This document shows, one piece after another, positions 11,784 to 20,390 of a DNA stretch of 64,000 bases. The notes under the pieces were generated by a model. That model saw only the letters and a program-made list of their open reading frames with translations, was not told the origin of the DNA and searched no databases. Position numbers and translations under genes: made by a program. The stretch is from positions 1,860,001 through 1,924,000 of the forward strand of contig NC_026502.1 in assembly GCF_000182925.2 (NCBI RefSeq), given 5' to 3'. How positions within the stretch are numbered: the first letter of the stretch is position 1; every line of letters starts with the position of its first letter. Source of the DNA: Neurospora crassa OR74A. Its lineage: Eukaryota; Ascomycota; Sordariomycetes; Sordariales; Sordariaceae.

Positions 11784-11853
11784 AAAACAGACAACACCAG
11801 GGATTCATCGCTGGTCGTTACCGACCCAACTACTATACTAGTCTGGCCCTCAC
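11784..11853 (-). pseudogene. 3' part of an interrupted 5S rRNA gene
   Basis: The minus strand reads AGTGAGGGCCAGACTAG, then TAGTTGGGTCGGTAACGACC and ATCCCTGGTGTTGT, ending in a T-run. This is the last 60 or so bases of the 5S gene seen intact at 136-255. It carries a G-to-A change in a TpG context (GGTGACG to GGTAACG) and two short micro-insertions of about 5 and 3 bases. The missing 5' part lies 2.2 kb away on the same strand at 14036-14102, in the correct order and orientation. The two parts together cover the full 5S sequence with an 8-bp overlap. Confidence 0.88.
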
Positions 11854-11970
11854 TACCTAAGCTTGTGTATACTATAGAAGTGGGAAACACAGGAAACGGG
11901 TCTTTTAATCACCTGCGTAGTAGGGTCAAAAATCTGAACTACTGCCTCCTATATCTATATTATTCGGACG

Positions 11971-12101
11971 GAGGCATTACGGTGAGTAGAGAGGCAGCGC
12001 TAAAATGATTAGTATAATTGGGCGGATTATGAGTAAAGTAGACCGTCCTGACACTGCGGCTAGATCTTTTACACGGGTAACACTAAGATTGCACTCGGTC
12101 A
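11971..12101 (+). repeat. Left inverted repeat of the insert
   Basis: Begins GAGGCATTACGGTGAGTAG and ends AAGATTGCACTCGGTCA. It aligns over its length to the reverse complement of 13919-14035, with shared blocks GCGCTAA, GGCGGATTAT, GACCNTCCTNACACTGC and AAGATTGCACTCGGTCA. It holds about 23 extra bases near its inner end. Most substitutions are G-to-A or C-to-T types, and this copy keeps the GC form more often. Confidence 0.82.
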
Positions 12102-12465
12102 GAAGACCATTCTTAATTGGTTCTTCGTACTCCTCGGGCTCAATTATATATATTCAAATGAGAGCGTGGTAAGGAAATCTCTCGTTCTTATCCGCTTGTT
12201 GAATAACGGTTTATAGCACACTACATCGGTCGTCTTGCCATCTTTTTCCTTCAGAAGAGTTGCTCCTTCCCGTTCACCTTCCACACCCAGCAGCCATCGC
12301 CGCCCCTTCCTCTTCCCAACTCCAATACTCTCTGAGTGCATCGTGACAGTTTCAGAACCAGCCGTCAAGGTACAAAAAACAAACCACTCATCACCATTGA
12401 AGGACCCTATCATCGCTTTGGTCAAGCCGAGGGGAGTACATTCGTGACCAAGGTAGGTAGGTAGT

Positions 12466-13199
12466 TTAGCTGTTCCAGCACCTGTAGCTCCTGATCTTGT
12501 CATTGGAGTTGACGCCACAGACGTCGTTGCTGGCGGTGTTCAGGTTGGAGCGACCGGGGGACTCGGCGTCCAAGTGGCGGCAGCCGTTTTCGTCGTTGTT
12601 GGAGGGGCAATTGGAGTCGCTGGGAAAAAAAAAAAGAGATCGATGTCAGTTTGGAACTAAGTCAAGAGATCCATGTGCTTACACCGACCAGCATCGCAGG
12701 GAGACGGGCACGAGGACGAAGGAAATGAAAGGGGCCGGGAGCAGGCATACAAGAAAAAGCGGCAGTAAGCGCCCTGATCAGGCCCAACGCTGGAGACTTG
12801 ACCGGCGAGATAGCTGTCGAGAGCAACTGTTGTTCAGTGGCAAGGTGAGAAATCGCCATTATTAGCCTTACTTGACCTTTTCCACAAAATACGAAAGGAC
12901 CGGAGCCACATACTGCATTCATTAGGGTTGCTGAAGATATGCTGGCAAGTGCTAGCCACGAATGGAGCGTCCTTGCAGATGTAGACACCGAGCGAAGCAC
13001 GCTTGTCGAGGGAAGCGCGGGAGGCAAGAGCCGTGGCGTCAGTGGCGTTGGGAGGGTTGAACTTCATGGCGTCGGGGATTTCGTCTGCGGAGACGCTGGC
13101 GCCTGTGACGACCTTTGCGACTTCGACGGTAGAAGCGGAAGGGAGGGCGGTGACGGCCTTGAGCGCCGCGAGGGTAGCGAGGACGGAGGCGAGCTGCAT
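12466..13199 (-). CDS. Small cysteine-rich secreted protein, three exons
   Basis: Exons 13199-12914, 12826-12685 and 12619-12466 join in frame (donors GTATGT and GTGTAAGC; acceptors AACAACAG and TTTCCCAG) to give 193 residues ending RCWNS. The N-terminus is a signal peptide (MQLASVLATLAALKAVTA). A pro-region follows with a dibasic KR at about 66-67, a likely Kex2 cut, just before ASLGVYIC. The mature part has 11 cysteines. Its first half resembles a widespread fungal secreted family (GVYIC, then NEC, a VSSVGPDQGAYC block, then C). Function is unknown; effector-like or cell-wall-associated roles are possible. The gene sits wholly inside the insert in the 5S gene and keeps an open frame although the flanking repeats show RIP-like changes. 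No neighbour is functionally related. Confidence 0.8.
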
Positions 13200-13520
13200 G
13201 TTTGCGGTGGTCAAGATAGATAGATATATCTGAGAGTATGAGGTGGTTTGAAAAGATGAGTAAGTGCCGAAGGCTTGAGGGGCTGGTTGGATGGTGAGAA
13301 TGAGAGATGAGCAAGTTGGAGATAGGAATTGAGCGTCTTTATAGACGGAATGGAGCCATTCGAGGTGTCTCCGTTGCCCCCAACTGTTCTTTTGGGCTGC
13401 GGGGATGAACCGACTGAAGCGATCGTAAACATTCCCAAGCAAGAACATCCAAAGAGACTCAAGGGGCTCGGTTACCTTTCCATTACCAACTCCATTTCCA
13501 TGTCCCTCAATCACATCTCA

Positions 13521-13615
13521 CCTCAGCTTTGAAGCAATATCTCAGTAAGAACCTCAGCTCCAAAGCAATATCTCAGTAAGAACCTCAGCTCTCAAGCAAA
13601 ATCTCAGTAAGCAAA
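13521..13615. repeat. 31-bp tandem repeat, about 2.5-3 copies
   Basis: Units start at 13534, 13565 and 13596. The first two are nearly identical (GCAATATCTCAGTAAGAACC, then TCAGCT...AA); the third is shortened after CTCAGTAA. A partial unit end precedes the first. The array lies about 320 bp upstream of the secreted-protein start codon, inside the insert, so it may form part of that promoter. Confidence 0.88.
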
Positions 13616-13918
13616 ATCAATACAACAATCTAGGAGCGCATTCAGTACCGCTATACAAATTTGAGAGGGTACTCAGTTTACAGGATTCGGATCATACGTA
13701 GTAAGCATGCTGCCTTACTAAACTACGTAGGGAGCGTTCGTTAGATTTGTCTCAATATTATGCAAGTTGCTGAGTGCAGCCCACCTGCAACCGTCTGCAC
13801 TTCTTTCTCCAAATCGTCGATTCGACTACTAATTAGACGGCTGGATTCAGCCAATTTCTTACTGCCATTCCTTACTACCTACAACTACACTACAGTTCAA
13901 AACAATCGAGTCGTGTAT

Positions 13919-14035
13919 TGACCGAGTGCAATCTTGGTGCAGTGTTAGGATGGTCAACTTTGGTTTTTTTATAATCCGCCTAATTGTAAGGTATTTATCT
14001 TCTTAGCGCCACCTCCCTATTTACTGTAATGCCTC
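13919..14035 (-). repeat. Right inverted repeat of the insert
   Basis: Read on the minus strand it starts GAGGCATTACAGTAAATAG and ends AAGATTGCACTCGGTCA, matching 11971-12101. Compared with the left copy it shows TpG-to-TpA changes at several sites (GTGAG to GTAAA, TGGGCGG to TAGGCGG, CCTGACA to CCTAACA), the RIP signature. It abuts the 5S duplication directly. Confidence 0.82.
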
Positions 14036-14102
14036 CCCTTACTGGCTTATCAATAGGAGAGCGGACGGGATCCCGAGTTTTCCAGTGGGTATGGTCGTAT
14101 GT
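14036..14102 (-). pseudogene. 5' part of an interrupted 5S rRNA gene
   Basis: The minus strand from 14102 reads ACATACGACCATACCCACTG and continues as the intact 5S gene through GATAAGCCAGT, then AAGGG, where the match stops. Differences from the copy at 136 are few and include a CpA-to-TpA and a TpG-to-TpA change. A TATA-like GATAAG sits at about -29 to -24, so the promoter box is kept. Pol III could still start here but would read into the insert. The 3' part is at 11784-11853. Confidence 0.9.
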
Positions 14103-14207
14103 GCTTGTTTGATGCAAAGCGACTACTTATCAATGCTTTGTTTCTCGTCCCAGAAAGGCTTCACGGGCGCAACTTGGGCAAAACGTCTGTCGATGACAGA
14201 AGCAACT

Positions 14208-14231
14208 TGTGTATGTGTGTGTGTGTGTGTT
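14208..14231. repeat. TG dinucleotide repeat
   Basis: About eleven TG units with one interrupting TA, followed by TTGGACAC. Simple sequence repeat between the 5S part and the DDHD gene. Confidence 0.9.
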
Positions 14232-14650
14232 TGGACACACGTATTCGAACATGCCTAGTATTTCGCTCATTTTTAATATAAAAGCTAGCTATACAAATAG
14301 AACACTCGTTTCATCATCAAGGGTATCAAGCCAAAAAGAAAAAAAAAAAAAATGCTAAATGATGACTAACTGCTACCTGGAGCAGTCAGTTCAAAACAAC
14401 ATGAGCCTCCCTCCCGTCTTTCGTTCTCGTCATGCTCAAAGCCAGACAGTCTATCCTCCCCAAACAAGAACGAACGAATGCAACGCAATGCAAACACAAT
14501 ACAGAAAAGAAAACAATACCAAAAAGCCCACCCATATGCCAAGTCAAAATCAAAGTCCTTCATTCCCGTCATTCCCGTCATAACCTCGTTCGTCATCACA
14601 CATCAATGCCCCCAAGCATCTCTTAGACTTCCATTTTCCGTGAGGAACTA
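14232..14650. other. Intergenic, 3' flank of the DDHD gene
   Basis: Holds a poly(A)-rich stretch near 14335-14352 and probably the 3' UTR of the minus-strand DDHD gene. No gene seen. Confidence 0.5.
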
Positions 14651-17600
14651 CTACCCCATTCTCTCCCCCTTCCGCAACCGAACAATCTTATCCGCCCTCA
14701 ACACCCCCAAACTGTTCTCCCTCCCTGGTCTCCTACCAATTTCAATACACAAAAACCGTATCAAGTCCAGATTATTCCAGTAGCTCGTGTGCGCGCTCAA
14801 CATATTCAGGTACTGAATCTCTAGCGGGCCCCCGCCCGATCGTAGATAGTAATCGATTTGGCCGTTATCGTTCAACAAGAAGGCCTTCTTCTCGGCGACT
14901 TCTTCCCGCGAGAAATCATGCACTTCCAGTTCGAGCTGCGAGGGGAGGCGGAGGAAGGTGGGCGGTTTGGAGGTTGACAGCATCTGGGATTGGTGTCCGG
15001 TGGGATCGGTTGATTGATTTGACGGATCAGAGGGGTTGGAAGAGTTAGATGTGGGTGCGGAGGTGGAGGTTGTCAGACCAGCTAAACCGCGGAGGGAGTC
15101 GGAGACGGATTTGAAGAAGGAGGTGGTGAAGGTGGGCACGTAAGCGGTCTTGAGGCTGGAAGCATAAATGGGATCGATGGTCCCGTTTAGCAGGTAGGCG
15201 ATGGGGTCCTCCTTGGCGAGAATGTTGTAGATGTTGTCGACGGCGATGCAGCCGAAGCGGCCGAGGTCACCGACTATATCCTTGTTGAGCGTGTCGGCTG
15301 CGTCTGCGCCGGGCTTGAGGCGGCCGCGGCGGGGAACGAGGCTACCTCTTTCTAGAAGAAGGAAAAAGGCGGCGGGGCTGCCGAGGAGGAAGAGGTTGGT
15401 GGTGTCGAACTCGAAGTGGCGGGTTTCCGGCTGTGTTCCGGATAGATCTAAGGGCCGGGGAACGCTGGTCGGCTGCTTGGAGAGGATCTCGACCGCCATG
15501 GCGCTGCCGAGCGAGTGCCCAATGAGGTGAACGCGGCCCTTGTCGGCGAAGCCGGGGTTGTTCTTGCACCATAGCCGGTACACGCGATTTGCTTCACCTA
15601 CAAGGGCGGCAATCATTTTTGGCTTGTGATGAGACATGTAAAAAGGAATGTCGAACATGACGTCTGAGATCATGCTGCGCACGGCAGGGATTGTGTTGGG
15701 TTCAATGTCCTTCAGCCCGAAACCGTCAGGAGTATATGCGGACGCGTCTTCTTCCTTGCTGGGACCGCCATCTTCAAAGCTGAGCAGATGACGCCAATTC
15801 ACAGGCAGCACCATGATACCATTCTGGTCAGGCCGGAGCACCGGTTTTATCATGGGATTTTCCAACTCGATATTGACGGCTCTTCGAAAGGCATTGACGG
15901 CATGCGTGAAGTGGAAACTTTCAACCCGCTCGGCAAACTTTTGACCAATGCCATGGGCAATCAAAAGAAGATCGGTCACTTGGCCGCGATCCTGCTCCAT
16001 TTGACATGCTGGGCAACCATCACCCGAGACATTTGTCTGCCGTGACGTATTGCGGTTGGGCGCTTTATTTGGCGATGTGCCCTTCTTTTGGTGTATCTTG
16101 TCCCAGATGGCCTGGTCGAAACCGCGCACCACGGGGATTCCCACAGTAATACCTCTCATGATCTTTTGGAGTGGCCGTCTTCCATGATATGCACTAGGTT
16201 TCTGGCTGGGCCTTAGCAAGAAGGCAGCGGACTTGTCCTTGTAGATGACATGAAAGTTGGCAGAGGGTTCGGGTGGTGGCGGCGGCAGTTCTTGATCGGG
16301 ATGCACATGCTCAAGTGTCCCTTCAGCTGCGGCTTCTCCACGAAAACATCTGGCGGCGCAAAACGGATCGCTCGATATTGGCGGCTCGGGAGGCATGTCG
16401 TCCTTGACTTTGGGGCGCTTGTCCGGAATTTCTGGCCACAAAGGGTGCGACACCTTTTCTTCGCCTAGCGCACCTACATCTAACGCAGACTTCAGTTCGT
16501 CCTTCCAGGTCTGACCCCATACCCGTAACTCTCGATAGCCGGCTTCTAGCTGGTTAGCGACGGCAGGCTTGACGGGGGTCATGGTGTCTCTGAGAATCAG
16601 TGTCAGCAGTCGACTAAGAAGGGTTGCACGGAGCGCCAATGCCTACCTATAGAACCACGTAGCGCGTTGCACCGTGGATATGTCATTGACAGGCGACCAG
16701 TATATCGGCTTCATCTGAAGAACTGGCAACGAAACCATGTGCAGTCTCGAGATACCAACAGGCACCTCAACCGAATCTTCCGCCTGACGAATGGCCTCTT
16801 TGACAATGCGCTTGGCCGCTCGGCTATCATTCCCCCCTAAGCGAGATGGAAGGCCACGTATGGATGGTTCTCTGGACGGCTTGTCTTCTGGTGTAGCACC
16901 GACTGACCGGCTGAGTGATTCGACGCGAACGAACGGCTTGCCTGAGATTCCAGCATCCACGACCGGGGGTCTTGGAATCATCTTGCCAATAGTCGAAAGA
17001 GGAAGTTGGTTATCGTTGAGGGAGGAAGGCTTCACCTCTAAAGAGCCAGAAAGTCTTTGAAGAGGGCTAGTGCCAAGCGGAAGACTTGAGGGCCTAAATG
17101 CCGAGGACTCTTGCGAAGTATCTGAATTTGCCCACAAGCGAGTCAACTGGGCCATAACCTCCTGAATAAGGCGGTCGTGGTCGAGGGTTGGCTGGCGACG
17201 TCTGGTAACGGCGCAAAACTCCTTTCTTAACTCTGCGTCAGCATCGATCGAAAGCTCCGCGCAACATACTGGGACGCTGAGGTCATGCTCATTTTCGGTG
17301 GTGGCCAGGGCCGAGAAAGCGGAATGGCCCTCCCGATCATGCTTGTCCTTGTGCTTAGCAGCCAGGAGGGCCACGATAGCGGCAAGTTTCTCGGCATTTT
17401 CCTTTGAGAGAGACGGACTCGGACTTCGGTTTCTCTGAGCGTGTCTGTGATTCCTTCTGTCCCTGTCGGAGGAGAAGCCCAGCCACGCCCGCTCTAGATC
17501 TCTGTTATCACCAGGGGAGAAGGGTCGCAGTGGTAGGTTTGCTGCTTTCGCATCGGAGGAGCCAACAGTTGTGGCAGCAGACAAGGGGTCATCGATGGGG

Positions 17601-17734
17601 ATGGTGGACGAGTAGAAGAACTGGGCGTTGATAGGTGGGATGCCCTCGAGCCCATCGATGGGTTCGGGTTCGGTGATGGGCGCTAGTCGGCAGGAGGGGC
17701 CGAAGGTATGATGGGTCTCGGCCGTGTTGGACAT
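14651..17734 (-). CDS. DDHD-domain phospholipase (phosphatidic acid-preferring PLA1 type)
   Basis: Exons 17734-16647 and 16589-14651 join over a 57-bp intron (donor GTAGGC, acceptor TTCTCAG) to give 1008 residues. The start is ATG 17734 (MSNTAETHHTFG); the frame is open further upstream but has only non-ATG codons there. After a disordered N-terminus, a WWE/SEC23IP-like region opens with IYWSPVNDISTVQRATWFYR. The lipase motif GHSLG lies near 720-724 (nucleophile Ser about 722), and the DDHD domain spans roughly 760-990 (LLGSPAAFFLLLERG, NDNGQIDYYL, LSAHTSYW). The family cleaves the sn-1 acyl chain of phosphatidic acid or related lipids; yeast Ddl1 acts at mitochondria. A CPACQ pair near 555 might bind metal. 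Class is firm, substrate inferred. Confidence 0.9.
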
Positions 17735-19144
17735 GGTTTGATTGCCCTTTTGAAGCGGGCGGTGACAAGACTCGAGGGCGACGCGACGAGGAAGCGCACT
17801 GATCGACGATCGAGTTGCTATGCAGGTACCTGACGTCAGCCACTTATGTACATAGTATACCGGGCGATGGTCCACAAAGCCAACGAACGGCAATGTCTGA
17901 ACAAGAAGAGTAGCTAGCTACCTACCTACCACACACTACGTACGCACGCGCTTGTGCTCAGACGGACTGGCCGGCCTAATCAGTAGTGTATGTGTAAGTG
18001 CCAGTCGAGGTTATTGCGAACGAGGACACTAGTGTAGTTAGAGAAGAGAAGAGAAGAAGTGAGCAGGCCCATGACCTACAGGGACCGTGACCGTGACCTT
18101 CAGACCAACTGGAAGTGGAATAAGCTCGGGCTCCAAGTCTGGTGGGAGAAACAGTCCGCGATCCGAGACATGGTGTGGAGAAAGCAAGTTTAGGTTCTTT
18201 TTCATGGATGTGAGATTGAGAAATAGTGTAGGACAAGTACACGGGCGCAAAAGTCTAATTACACTACACTACACGTGGTTGCGAGAGAGGACTGGCGGGG
18301 ATGGACGCGAGCGAGGTCGAGTGCTCCCGTCTGGCTCTTCTGCCTTGTATCACCTACTCACTCTGTGTGTAACTGGATGCGCTGATGACGTGGTTAGCCT
18401 CCAGCTGCGCGTGTTGGTGAATCAGTGGGGTTTCAGTGGGTACCTCTATGGACCCCACATGGAATGAGGATCCCCATCAGTTAGTGGGTGCCTGCCGCCA
18501 CAAAGTAACATGGGATGGATGTCATTGCGGCAGTACCCGCCCGCGAACTTCCACCCTTCAATCCCGTCACTTGTGGCGCTGACCCGACAGGCTGTGGCTG
18601 AAGCCTCGTATCCTCGTTTCCCCAGGTCTCTAGTGTTGCTGTCGTGGAGCCAACGGAAATGATGTCTGCGCATCCCAAGATCCGAATAAGTGGTCGGGTA
18701 CAAATCCAGACCCATGCTGAAATCACTCTTGCTGCCTCATACGACTGCCAGGCATCTCCAGGTTTTCCATCCACTCCCTTTACCCGACCCCAGTGTAAAT
18801 CTCTGTCAAGTCATGTCGAGTCATGACTACCTTACATCTCGTGAACTTGCAACCTACGGACCATTCACCATGGCCTAGTCCTAGTGCCGGGCATCGAGGT
18901 TTACTGTCGCGCCGGGAAGCACATGTCGACATGATTTACACCCAAACACCCTAGGCAGTGACGGTAACCCAAAGTAGAATGGTGGGTACCAGCTGGGAAA
19001 ATGGTACCCCTGAAAATCCTCTCCGAGTTTCCTTAAATGGGCGCGCCAGTCCGTTCCTTCGGCTGTGTTCCCAAGCATCTCCTGGGCTCGTCTTGCTCTG
19101 TTCTGTCTTTTTCGCCTGTCAACCGCCCTCCTTGACTTGACAAC
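17735..19144. other. Divergent intergenic region
   Basis: Lies between the DDHD gene (-) and the membrane-protein gene (+). It contains short CCTACCTACC and ACACTACACTACAC runs near 17.9-18.3 kb but no convincing gene. An upstream exon of the membrane-protein gene could lie near 19.0 kb. Confidence 0.45.
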
Positions 19145-20390
19145 ATGTGGGCCTCAGTGACGCCTAGAGATGGGGTCGATCTAGGAGTGCCCCAAACGTG
19201 CTTCCAGCTATGTGGTACGTTCAAGTTAACATCAAATCTTCTATGTATTCTCTTCTTGTCATGGCACAGCCACTAACCGAGAGACCCATCATATCACAGA
19301 TGATGCCTTTCTGGAATCTAAATCTCTTCTGACTCGTCAGGACTTATGTGCAACTGACGGCCCCCTTATCCGAGAGTTCGACTCTTGCAATAGCTGTATC
19401 AAGAATGGGACCACAACTGATTCGGCTTATGCTGTCGCCTACCAAAAATACATTGATCCCTACTTCGGTGATATCCTTCGACAATGTATCGACCTTGGGG
19501 CAACTGTTACTCTCTCACTTGGCCCCCCCGAGCCACTTGCCACCACAGTGGTTGGCACCATTGCACCTCAGCAACCAACGAGCACGACGGGAGTTGAGGC
19601 ATCAAACGTACACACGCTAACGGCGCCATTCGACCCAACTGCAACTGCTGGAGCCTCACCAAGCAGCGCCACCGGCACCAGCTCGTCCATTGCCGCGTCT
19701 TGGTTGACTACCGACCAGGCCATCCAGACCAACAACTATGTTTTACTTACTGGAGAAACCATCACGGTCACCGAGCTAGTGATCGCAACAATCACACGTG
19801 CCGACTGGACTGGCTGGCATACTAGCGACATATCCACTCGCTCAACTATACCTGCAGGAGGCTACGGCACCCGTAAAACGACCCCCTTGTCACCAACAGA
19901 GGCTAGCCATTCGGGCTCAAAGAGTGTTGCTGGATGGGTTTGGGCCGTCGTAGCTATCGCTGCTGCCATCGTTCTTGGAGCACTGGTCGCTTTCTTCGTG
20001 CTTATTAGGAGAAAGAAATCCAAGAAAGCAAGGCATCTACGGTCTAGCTCCGGCAGTACACCTGAACTGCACGGCACCAGCGGAGCGGGAAGCAGAACGG
20101 AACTAGATAGCGAAATCAACTCGGCGGAGTTACACACCGATAAAATACCACCATCGGAACTTGATTCAAAAGTGCCGCCAGTGGAAATGGATACGGAGTT
20201 CAGATTCGAGTTGCCAACGGAGTACAACAAGGAAAGGGATTTCGTGGAGGAGACCATAACCCCGATCAGCACATGCACTGACGCCACCAGGATCCCAGCG
20301 TCACCCCTTGAGGAACAAAAAGTCCTGGTCACGCCCGGGCTCGACCTGCGAAGCAAAGAAGAGCTACAGAGTCACACTAAGCCTTCATGA
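19145..20390 (+). CDS. Single-pass membrane protein with Ser/Thr-rich ectodomain
   Basis: Best model: exons 19145-19214 and 19270-20390 (55-bp intron, donor GTACGT, acceptor GGCACAG), 396 residues. Residues about 17-110 form a cysteine-containing region (QTCFQLC, RQDLCATDG, DSCNSC, RQCIDLG) typical of fungal surface proteins. A Ser/Thr-rich, probably O-glycosylated stalk follows, then one transmembrane helix (about 243-269) with a basic stop-transfer RRKKSKK. The acidic cytoplasmic tail has loose repeats of the form ELxS/T. The layout resembles Wsc/Mid2-like wall sensors, but no named domain is recognised. The model lacks a signal peptide, so a further 5' exon is likely missed. Confidence in exon 2 is high, in the start low. 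Confidence 0.62.

Larger units (their letters stand above)
11854..14035. mobile_element. 2.2-kb gene-bearing insert inside a 5S rRNA gene
   Basis: This block separates the two parts of one 5S gene. On the minus strand the 5' part ends AGTAAGGG and the 3' part starts AGTGAGGG: an 8-bp direct duplication with one G-to-A difference, as expected for a target-site duplication. Inside are inverted repeats (11971-12101 and 13919-14035), an intact three-exon secreted-protein gene and a 31-bp tandem array. No transposase, recombinase or reverse transcriptase frame is present, so it would be non-autonomous. The right inverted repeat reaches the junction, whereas the left one stops 117 bp short, so the ends are not simple. 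The 8-bp duplication fits hAT-like elements, but no hAT termini are visible. Element class unknown; mobility is inferred. Confidence 0.6.

Noticed and set aside
13521-13615. 31-bp repeats as a CRISPR array
   Set aside because: Units are directly adjacent without spacers, and this is a fungal nuclear genome.
11854-14035. Insert as a Starship element
   Set aside because: The 5S target is suggestive, but at 2.2 kb with no DUF3435 captain frame the sequence does not support it; kept only as an analogy.
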